From assembly GCF_029946505.1 (NCBI RefSeq), contig NZ_JARZHG010000065.1:1-36204 (forward strand): 36,204 nucleotides of DNA, in the 5' to 3' direction. A program made the position numbers and the translations under genes. Of this stretch, positions 17,691 through 24,135 are shown one piece after another. Position 1 is the first letter of the stretch, and each line of letters begins with the position of its first letter. Below the pieces are notes generated by a model that was not told the DNA's origin, did not search any database, and worked only from the letters and a program-made list of their open reading frames with translations. Source of the DNA: Polyangium sp. y55x31. GTDB lineage: Bacteria > Myxococcota_A > Polyangia > Polyangiales > Polyangiaceae.

Positions 17691-18173
17691 ATGGCAGACG
17701 CAAGCCTCCCGCGCGTCCGGGTCCCTCATCCGCACGTGCGCTGCGACGCGAGGATCCTCGCAGGCAGCCCCCACGTCGAGGGATCACGCGTTCCCGTCCG
17801 GCGCCTCTGGGTCTGGCACCGTGGCGGGGCCTCGGTCGAGACCCTCTTGCGCCGCTACCCGAACCTCGGCCCGGCCCGCATCCTCGACGCGCTCTCCTTC
17901 GCGTACGACAACCAGGACCTCATCGACGCCGACCTCGCTCGCGAGCAAGCGCTCTTCGAAAAGCAAGGCGGCCCCACCATCGGCGCCCGCCCCCTCTCGC
18001 AGCTCCCGCTTCCTTTCGACGAAGCCGCCCCGGACAGCGAAAAAACCACCGCTGCCCTCTCGCGACAGCCCATGCTCCCCGGCATGTCGCCTCTCGTCCC
18101 GCCTCCTGCGCCGCCTGTATCCGCCCCGACCAAATCGGCTGCGTCCGTGACGAAGCCTGCACGCAAACGCTAG
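17691..18173 (+). CDS. DUF433 family protein
   Basis: A 160-residue protein. Residues 18-75 match the DUF433 pattern: ILAGSPHVEGSRVPVRRLW (the family's IxGxPxIxGTRIPV), a region around GGASVETLLRRYPNLGPARI, then LDALSFAYDN. DUF433 domains have a winged-helix-like or MerR-like fold and are often seen as antitoxin components beside a PIN-like toxin. Here no toxin gene is adjacent. The C-terminal 70 residues are Pro/Ala/Ser-rich with a basic end and look disordered. Start ATG 17691 is chosen over upstream frame extension because family homology begins nearby. It is divergent from zwf. Confidence 0.75.
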   Translation: MADASLPRVRVPHPHVRCDARILAGSPHVEGSRVPVRRLWVWHRGGASVETLLRRYPNLGPARILDALSFAYDNQDLIDADLAREQALFEKQGGPTIGARPLSQLPLPFDEAAPDSEKTTAALSRQPMLPGMSPLVPPPAPPVSAPTKSAASVTKPARKR

Positions 18174-18242
18174 GCGCCTCAGCAAAGCCCGGGCGATCCA
18201 ACGGTCTTTACAGCCCGACGAGACTAGGGCAGAAGGGCCCTC

Positions 18243-18329
18243 GTGCTGGGAGGGATCGACGCGGGGCGTCCAGGCAGCTCTTCGCCTGGTGAGCACCGCT
18301 TGCGGGACCTGCCACTCGGTAGTGACAGG
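18243..18329 (+). promoter_or_regulatory. Possible structured RNA leader of the Cys-rich lipoprotein gene
   Basis: GTGCT (18243-18247) can pair with AGCAC (18292-18296). Inside it CCAGGC (18270-18275) pairs with GCCTGG (18284-18289). Directly after comes CCTG-C-CACT-CGGT-AGTG-A-CAGG (18308-18329), a hairpin with one C-A mismatch. Together these form a multi-stem element about 65 nt upstream of the GGAGGG ribosome-binding site. I compared it from memory with cobalamin and cyclic-di-GMP riboswitch cores and found no convincing match. Confidence 0.3.
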
Positions 18330-18394
18330 CGGCATGGCGCAGAGCGCCCCCGCACACAGAGAGGCGCCCGCCCGGGTGCCGGAGGGTTTCTCAG

Positions 18395-19684
18395 ATGAGC
18401 GTCAATCGTTGGAAGTTGTTCTCCATGCCGGTCGTCGTGCTCGGCATCGCTTCGCCGCTGCTCTCCAACTGCGGCGGCAAGATCCCCGGCGTCGGCGGCG
18501 TCGAGGTCCCGGAGGCCCTCAGCGAGGGCGTCGAGGCCGCGAAGGGCTGTGACGAGTTCAAGACCGGCGATTTCGGCTCCCTCGCGCTCAAGGGCGACGC
18601 GAAGGTCCAGGGCAAAATCAAGTCGTTCCTCCAGGTCTCGTACGACGTGAACAAGACCGTCGTCGACCTCGAGAAGGGCCTCATCGCGTCGTGCGGCGCG
18701 CTCGGCAAGGACCTCGGCATGAAGGACGACGAGCTCCGCGCCGAGGCCGGCGGGGGCAAGGGCGCGGACAAGGTCTGCACCGCGGTCGCCGCGAAGGTGA
18801 AGTCGATGCTCGCGGCGAACGCCGAGGCGAAGATCTCGATCGAGTACGATCCGCCCAAGTGTTACGCGGACGTCGACGGCATGGCGAAGTGCCTCGATGC
18901 CTGCGGCTCGCCGATCGAGCCGGGCAAGCTCGAGGCGAGCTGCTCGGGCGGCGAGGTGAGCGGCTCGTGCGACGCGCAGTGCAAGGGCACGTGCTCGATC
19001 GAGGCGGGCGCGCAGTGCACGGGCACGTGCAAGGCGAGCTGCTCGGGCAAGTGCGAGGCCGGCTTCAAGGGCACCTGCGGCGGCAAGTGCGACGGCAAGT
19101 GCGACGGCAAGCAGGCGAGCGGCGCGTGCGCCGGTCAGTGCGAGGGCAAGTGCGACGCGAAGGCCGAGGGCACCTGCTCGGGGACCTGCTCGGGCACCTG
19201 CTCGGCCGCGTGCGAGGTGAAGGGCCAGGCCAAGTGCGAGGGGAGCTGCTCGGGCGGCTGCTCGGTCGCGTACAAGGAGCCGAAGTGCTCGGGTGAGTTC
19301 AAGCCCCCGACGGTCGACGTCGAGTGCCAGCAGAGCTGCACGAACCGCGCGGCCGCGACGGCGAAGTGCGATCCGCCGGCCGTGCGCGTCGTGGCGAACG
19401 GCAAGGTGAACACCGACGTGCAGAAGCTCGTCGCCGCGCTGAGCCGCAACCTGCCCGGCATCATCAAGCTCTCCGCGGGCTCGGGCGCGAAGATCAAGGT
19501 CGGCGCCGAGGGCCTCGTGAAGACGGGCAAGGGCATGGTCGAGGTGGCCGGTGACGCGGGCGGCAAGGCCCTCGCGTGCATCAAGGCCGGCGTGGACGCG
19601 ACGGCGAACGCGACGAGCTCGATCGACCTCAACGTCAAGGCGAGCGTCAGCGTCACCGCGTCGGCGAGCGCCAAGACCAACTGA
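18395..19684 (+). CDS. Cysteine-rich repeat lipoprotein
   Basis: A 429-residue secreted, probably lipidated protein: hydrophobic signal segment ending LLSNC (Cys26), not a perfect lipobox. Residues 27-150 look helical. From about 155 to 320 there are 28 Cys in about 165 residues, mostly in the pattern C-x-G-x-C or C-x3-C with Gly, Lys and Ser between them (for example CKGTCSIEAGAQCTGTC). Residues 330-429 are Ala/Gly/Val/Lys-rich and repetitive. The even Cys spacing suggests many disulphides or metal-binding sites. I do not recognise a characterised family. RBS GGAGGG lies 8 nt before ATG 18395. A strong terminator follows the gene. Confidence 0.8.
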   Translation: MSVNRWKLFSMPVVVLGIASPLLSNCGGKIPGVGGVEVPEALSEGVEAAKGCDEFKTGDFGSLALKGDAKVQGKIKSFLQVSYDVNKTVVDLEKGLIASCGALGKDLGMKDDELRAEAGGGKGADKVCTAVAAKVKSMLAANAEAKISIEYDPPKCYADVDGMAKCLDACGSPIEPGKLEASCSGGEVSGSCDAQCKGTCSIEAGAQCTGTCKASCSGKCEAGFKGTCGGKCDGKCDGKQASGACAGQCEGKCDAKAEGTCSGTCSGTCSAACEVKGQAKCEGSCSGGCSVAYKEPKCSGEFKPPTVDVECQQSCTNRAAATAKCDPPAVRVVANGKVNTDVQKLVAALSRNLPGIIKLSAGSGAKIKVGAEGLVKTGKGMVEVAGDAGGKALACIKAGVDATANATSSIDLNVKASVSVTASASAKTN

Positions 19685-19748
19685 TCGGTCTCGGCCGCGC
19701 CTCCTCTCTCTCCGCTCTACTCTCTCCGCAACACTCCCTCACCCCCAA

Positions 19749-19774
19749 CCCCCTCTCCCTTGCGGGAGAGGGGG
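19749..19774. terminator. Strong hairpin, likely transcription terminator
   Basis: CCCCCTCTCCC-TTGC-GGGAGAGGGGG is a perfect 11-bp stem with a 4-base loop, 65 bases after the Cys-rich gene. It is followed by only a short T-run (CTTTCG), so its intrinsic efficiency is uncertain. This CCCTCTCCC/GGGAGAGGG hairpin is a common repeat in many high-GC bacteria. Confidence 0.55.
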
Positions 19775-19813
19775 CTTTCGCCGCGGCTGCCGCTGCGGTT
19801 GGAGCACCAATCA

Positions 19814-20140
19814 TTGGTGGCCCAAGTTTCTCCCCGTGAGCTCGCCGATGCGATCGCGGCGGGCAAACCCGTCTACCTGATCGACGTGCGCAAGCCGTGG
19901 GAGCACGAACGAGCGGCGCTGCCGGGCAGCGTGCTCGTGCCGCTCGACGAGCTCACGGAGCGCGTCGACGAGATCGAGCCCCCGCCGGGCGCGCTCGTGG
20001 TCGCCTACTGCCACCACGGCGTGCGTAGCCTCTCGGCCGCCGCGCTGCTCGATCGCCTGGGCTTGCCCGGCGTCGCCTCCCTCCGCGGCGGCATCGACGC
20101 CTGGTCGCGCGAGATCGATCCGAGCATCCCCCGCTACTGA
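19814..20140 (+). CDS. Rhodanese-like sulfurtransferase domain protein
   Basis: A single rhodanese domain of 108 residues. The segment YLIDVRKPWEHERAALPGSV carries the DVR and WE motifs. The active-site loop is Cys66-His-His-Gly-Val-Arg-Ser, a common single-domain rhodanese loop, so the protein is probably catalytically active in transferring sulfane sulphur. SLRGGIDAWSREIDP is the usual C-terminal motif. The start is probably TTG 19814, with GGAG nine bases upstream; GTG 19817 is an alternative. The longer frame starting at 19760 overlaps the terminator and is rejected. It converges with the carotenoid oxygenase gene, 7 nt apart. The sulphur donor and acceptor cannot be told. Confidence 0.85.
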   Translation: MVAQVSPRELADAIAAGKPVYLIDVRKPWEHERAALPGSVLVPLDELTERVDEIEPPPGALVVAYCHHGVRSLSAAALLDRLGLPGVASLRGGIDAWSREIDPSIPRY

Positions 20141-20147
20141 CGTCGCT

Positions 20148-21530
20148 TCACGCGGGCACCCACGCCGCGTGGAACCCGTACGGCACGCGCCGCGGGATGC
20201 GCACGCGCGCCAGAGGCCCGCGCCCGATTTCCCGCGCGTCGAGCACGATCATCTCGGATTCGCCCGTCCCCTCGTCGTGCACGAACCCCACGACGTACCC
20301 ATCGTCCTCGCGATCAGCGCCTTCCCTCGGGGCAAACACCATCTCGCCCCCGAAGCGATTCTTCCCGAAAATGTGCGTGTCGCTCCGGCCCTTCTCGAAG
20401 TCGTACCGCACGACCCCGTCGATCCACGGCAGATCCGTGCCCGGCATGAAATGCGCCGCCGTGCCGAACCGGTTTTTCCTTCCGGTGAGCCGATCGTCGA
20501 TGCGCGTGAAATCCGCCTGTGCATCGTCGAGCTGCTCCTCCTTGGCCTCGCCCGTCTCGAGGTCGAACGTGAATCGCCACGCGCGCCCGCCGTCGTCATT
20601 GCGCTTCGCCTGCCCGGGCTCGAGCCCCATCACGTCGGTCTGCGCGAGCCGGCTCGCGAGCAGCACCACGCGCGAGCCCTCCTCGTACGCATTCCACACG
20701 TGGAAGATGAAGCACGCCGGCAGCTCGAACCAGCGCATCTGCGAGGCGTCGCCCCGCCGCGGCAGAATCCCGAACCGGCTCGGCCGATCCTTCTCGAAGG
20801 CGAGCGGCACCTCGCCGCGCTCCATGCGCTCCATCCGGAACGTGTAGGGCAGGTGCAGGAAGATCGAATAATGCTCCGTGATCGCGAAATCGTGCATCAT
20901 CACGGGCACGTCGAGCGGGATCTGCACGTAATGGTCGAGCCGCCGATCCGGCCCGATGACGCCGTATTTGATGTACGGCATCCAGAGCGTGTACCCGAAA
21001 AACATCATCTCGCCCGTCACCTCGTCCACCTTCGGGTGCGCGGTGAACGGGTAATCGATTCGCCCATCGAAATCGACGAGCCCCACGGTCTCCAGATCGG
21101 GCAACCGGATCTCGTGCGGCGAACCTCCCTCCCACGTCGCATGAAGCCGTGACGCGTGGAGGGCGAACGCCGTGTTCGCCACGTTCTTGTAGATCATCCC
21201 GTGCGGCGGGTCGGCCACGTTCGGCGGCTCGGCAAAACCCGTCCAGAGCGCCCGTCCCGCCTCGCGCTCGAGCTGAAAACCTTTCGTGCGGACCCAGCGG
21301 TTCCGGTACGACGCGCGGCCGTCCTCGATGCGCACAGCGTGAATCATTCCGTCGCCGTCGAAGAAATGGTACCGCCCGATCGGCGCGAACTGCGCGTTCG
21401 GGCCGTTGCGCAGGAACGTGCCCCGGAGGTCCCGCGGGATCTCGCCGATCACCTGCAAATCGGGCACGTCGAGCTCGTCGTGCACCGGGCCCCAGTTTCC
21501 TTCGAGATAAGCGCTCCTGACGATTTGCAT
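20148..21530 (-). CDS. Carotenoid cleavage oxygenase (RPE65 family)
   Basis: A 460-residue non-haem iron dioxygenase of the carotenoid oxygenase family, which cleaves double bonds of carotenoids or stilbene-like compounds. The four iron-binding His are all present in their motifs: His165 in AHPKVDE, His213 in MHDFAIT, His277 in FHVWNAYE and His454 in YGFHAAW. The N-terminal LRGTFLRNGPNAQF and FDGDGMIHAVRI motifs are also conserved. The substrate is not deducible, and no carotenoid synthesis gene is nearby. Start ATG 21530 is preferred because GGAGGAG lies just before it; the ATG 18 nt upstream would lie upstream of that site. A TTGACA box lies upstream in the divergent gap. Confidence 0.92.
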   Translation of the reverse strand: MQIVRSAYLEGNWGPVHDELDVPDLQVIGEIPRDLRGTFLRNGPNAQFAPIGRYHFFDGDGMIHAVRIEDGRASYRNRWVRTKGFQLEREAGRALWTGFAEPPNVADPPHGMIYKNVANTAFALHASRLHATWEGGSPHEIRLPDLETVGLVDFDGRIDYPFTAHPKVDEVTGEMMFFGYTLWMPYIKYGVIGPDRRLDHYVQIPLDVPVMMHDFAITEHYSIFLHLPYTFRMERMERGEVPLAFEKDRPSRFGILPRRGDASQMRWFELPACFIFHVWNAYEEGSRVVLLASRLAQTDVMGLEPGQAKRNDDGGRAWRFTFDLETGEAKEEQLDDAQADFTRIDDRLTGRKNRFGTAAHFMPGTDLPWIDGVVRYDFEKGRSDTHIFGKNRFGGEMVFAPREGADREDDGYVVGFVHDEGTGESEMIVLDAREIGRGPLARVRIPRRVPYGFHAAWVPA

Positions 21531-21567
21531 CGGCTCCTCCGGCGGCATCCCTGCGTTCGCGAGGGCA

Positions 21568-21597
21568 GGAGTAGTCGCGGGGTCGTCGGCCTGTCAA
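21568..21597 (-). promoter_or_regulatory. Promoter candidate for the carotenoid oxygenase gene
   Basis: On the minus strand TTGACA (21597-21592) is a perfect -35 box, followed after 18 bases by TACTCC (21573-21568). Transcription would start near 21561, leaving a leader of about 30 nt that holds the GGAGGAG site. The -10 box is weak. Confidence 0.45.
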
Positions 21598-21621
21598 GCC
21601 GCCCCGGGGTTCGTCCCTGGA

Positions 21622-24135
21622 ATGCGCTTCGTTCGTTCGGCGTTTCGCGCCCCCATGCGACGCCCGCGTGACGCCATCCTCTTTCTCGCGGTGTTTCTCT
21701 TCGTCCTTGGCCTCGGCGCCCTCGCGGCCGCCGCGCCGCCAGAATCGAAAGAATCCAAAGGCACCGTAACTTTACCGTTATCACGGTGGCGCGCCCTCGA
21801 AGATCAGATCGCCGCGCCGGCGCCACCGCATCACGCCGCCGAGGGCGTGCTCTGGGTCTCGCGGCGAATCGAGGGCCGCTTCCGCAAAGGCCTCTGGACC
21901 GGCCGCCTCGTTGCTCGCTTCGACGTCCTGCCCGGCGGCCCCGTCCGCGTCCCCGTCCTCGATCATCGCGCCGTCCTCGGCGAGGTCACGCTCGACGGCG
22001 AACCTGCCGCGCTCCTCGAAGACGGCGAGCGATATGCCCTCCCGCTCGATCAACCCGGCCGCCACGAGCTCACCGTCGATTTCCACTGGGGACGCGAGAC
22101 CGAGCGATTCACCCGCACGCTCGACCTCTCGCTCCCCGAGGGCGGCCCGGTCGCGCTCGAAGCTCGTATTGCCGAGCGGGGCATCACGCCGACGCTCGCT
22201 GGCGGCGCGCTCGCCTCGTTCACCGAGCAAGGCGGCGACACCGTCGTCACGGGCCACCTCGACGGGAGCGGCGAGCTGCGTTTGTCCTGGAAACAGAGCA
22301 AGGCGAGCGAGCCGCGCGGCGAGGCCCGCATCGAGGCCCGCGAGCACACGCTTTTCCGCGTCAGCGAGGCCCTCGTCACCGGCCAGAGCCGGATCGATCT
22401 CCACGTCCTCGAAGGTGAAACCGACACGCTCCGGCTCTCCTTGCCGCAAGGCGTGGAGGTCCTGCGTGTGGAGGGCGACGCCGTCCTGCAATGGCATCCC
22501 CTCGCCGACGAAAAGGAGGGCCGCGTCCTCGTCGTCCTCCTCCGCCACCTCGTCGCCGACGAGGCGCAAATTCGCGTCGATTTCCAGCTCGCGAACCAGC
22601 CGCAGGCGCCCATCGAGCTCGTGATGCCCCTCCCATCCGCGCCCATTCCCACCGTGGGCTCGCTAGGCGTGCTCGGTCCGCCGGGATTGCGCCTGGATCC
22701 GCGTGGTGTCGAGGCCGCCGAGCGCCTCGCCCCGCGCGAGATCCCCGAAGAGCTCCAGGCGCTCGGCACGGGGCCCGTGCTTTTTGGCTATCGATTCGAG
22801 AAGGCGCCGCGAATCGTGCTTTCGGCCTCGCCCTTGCCCGAGCTCGAGCTCGCGCGTACAGTCGTGGACGAGCTCTCGGCTTCCACGGTCGTCCTCGGCG
22901 ACGGCACCGAGCGCACGAAGATCGCGCTCCGGATTCGCAATGACGGCCGGCAATACGTCGAGCTCTCCTTGCCCGAGGGCGCGCGGCCGCTGCGTTCGTT
23001 CATCGACGGCCGCGAGGTCCGTCCCGCCCTGCTCGGCCAGCGCCTGCTCCTGCCGCTGCGCCAGAGCGAGCGCCTCGCCGCGGACCAGACCCGCGTTCAC
23101 GTCGTCCGCGCCGGCGAGACCCTGAGCGACGTCGCGAACCTCTATTATGCCGATCCCTCCGCGTGGCAGCGGATCCTCGCGAAAAACCGCGCCGTCATCC
23201 CGGAGAGCGGCGCCCTCGTGAAGGACACGCGCCTCGAGATTCCGCCTGCGGCCGAGGCCACGAAAGAAGCGTTTTTCGTCATCGAGGTCGCCTACGAGCG
23301 CCCCCTCCACGCCCTCGGCGCGTTTGGCCTGGAAAAACTCCGCCTCCCCGGCCTCGACGTCGACACCACGAAGGCCGTCTGGCACGTCTACCTCCCGTCT
23401 TCGCACGAGCCCCTCGAATTCCGGGGTAACCTCCGGCAAGCCTCCCGCATCAAATACGACCCGTTCCGCCGTCTGCAATGGTATCTGCAATCGGCGCTCG
23501 GCGTCTCGACCGCGTCGGCGGGCGGGTATGAAAACATCCTCCAGAAGCGCCGCGCCATCTACAACGACGAGGCCACGGGCGGCGGCGAGCCTTTCGCCGC
23601 GCTGACCGAGTTCCCCCTGGTCGGCGAGCGATATCGCTTCCGCCGCATCCTCCTCGGCCGCGAGGTCCCCGAGATCACCGTCGTTTACGCGTCGAATGGC
23701 CTGCTCTCCTGGGTCCGGCATGGCGCACTCGCGGCCGTGTTCGTCGCGGCGGCCATCGCGCTTCGCCGCCGGGGGCGCGCGCCCCTGATTGCGCTCGCCG
23801 TCACGCTCGTCCTCGTCCTTTGCCTCGCCCATTTCATCCCCGGCATTCACCGCCGGATCCTCTGGGGCCTCGATCTCGCGCTCCTCCTCGTGCTCGCGCG
23901 TCGCGCGTGGCCCCGCGTTCGTCGCCTCGCGCGCGCCTTCGCCCGCGCGCCGTGGCTCTTCTTCCGGGCGATCACCGCCCGCAGGCTCGTCGCGGCCGCG
24001 GGTTTTTCCTGGCTCCTCGGCGAGCTCGCCGCTCGCCCGATGCTCCTTTCCCTGGCCGCGCTCGTGCTCTTGTCCGGCGTGTGGTTCCGCCTGCGGATCC
24101 TCGCGGAGCGGCGGAGGTCTCGTCATGCAACGTAA
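21622..24135 (+). CDS. Large membrane protein with internal LysM domain, first of a tandem paralogous pair
   Basis: An 837-residue envelope protein. A signal peptide or first helix is at residues 18-40. Beta-rich modules follow (TLPLSRWRALEDQ, VLDHRAVLGEVTLDGEPAALLED, PQGVEVLRVEGDAVLQW). About residues 490-545 form a LysM domain (VHVVRAGETLSDVANLYY, then WQRILAKN and LEIPP), which usually binds peptidoglycan or chitin-like glycans. Residues about 690-830 hold several hydrophobic segments with Arg-rich loops. The order, a large periplasmic part and a C-terminal membrane part, is shared with the next gene, with which it overlaps by 11 nt. Start ATG 21622 is the longest; ATG 21655 gives a more typical signal peptide; neither has a ribosome-binding site. 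The function is unknown. Confidence 0.78.
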   Translation: MRFVRSAFRAPMRRPRDAILFLAVFLFVLGLGALAAAAPPESKESKGTVTLPLSRWRALEDQIAAPAPPHHAAEGVLWVSRRIEGRFRKGLWTGRLVARFDVLPGGPVRVPVLDHRAVLGEVTLDGEPAALLEDGERYALPLDQPGRHELTVDFHWGRETERFTRTLDLSLPEGGPVALEARIAERGITPTLAGGALASFTEQGGDTVVTGHLDGSGELRLSWKQSKASEPRGEARIEAREHTLFRVSEALVTGQSRIDLHVLEGETDTLRLSLPQGVEVLRVEGDAVLQWHPLADEKEGRVLVVLLRHLVADEAQIRVDFQLANQPQAPIELVMPLPSAPIPTVGSLGVLGPPGLRLDPRGVEAAERLAPREIPEELQALGTGPVLFGYRFEKAPRIVLSASPLPELELARTVVDELSASTVVLGDGTERTKIALRIRNDGRQYVELSLPEGARPLRSFIDGREVRPALLGQRLLLPLRQSERLAADQTRVHVVRAGETLSDVANLYYADPSAWQRILAKNRAVIPESGALVKDTRLEIPPAAEATKEAFFVIEVAYERPLHALGAFGLEKLRLPGLDVDTTKAVWHVYLPSSHEPLEFRGNLRQASRIKYDPFRRLQWYLQSALGVSTASAGGYENILQKRRAIYNDEATGGGEPFAALTEFPLVGERYRFRRILLGREVPEITVVYASNGLLSWVRHGALAAVFVAAAIALRRRGRAPLIALAVTLVLVLCLAHFIPGIHRRILWGLDLALLLVLARRAWPRVRRLARAFARAPWLFFRAITARRLVAAAGFSWLLGELAARPMLLSLAALVLLSGVWFRLRILAERRRSRHAT

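Noticed and set aside
18243-18394. Cobalamin or cyclic-di-GMP riboswitch
   Set aside because: The conserved cores of both classes, as I know them, are missing; only an unassigned structured leader is reported.
18960-19300. Short tandem-like DNA repetition of TGCTCGGGC and TGCGAGGGC words
   Set aside because: It reflects the CxGxC protein repeat; the units are in frame and not identical, so no separate DNA element is called.
19760-20140. Longer rhodanese frame starting with ATG at 19760
   Set aside because: It starts inside the terminator hairpin and adds no homologous sequence; TTG 19814 has a ribosome-binding site.
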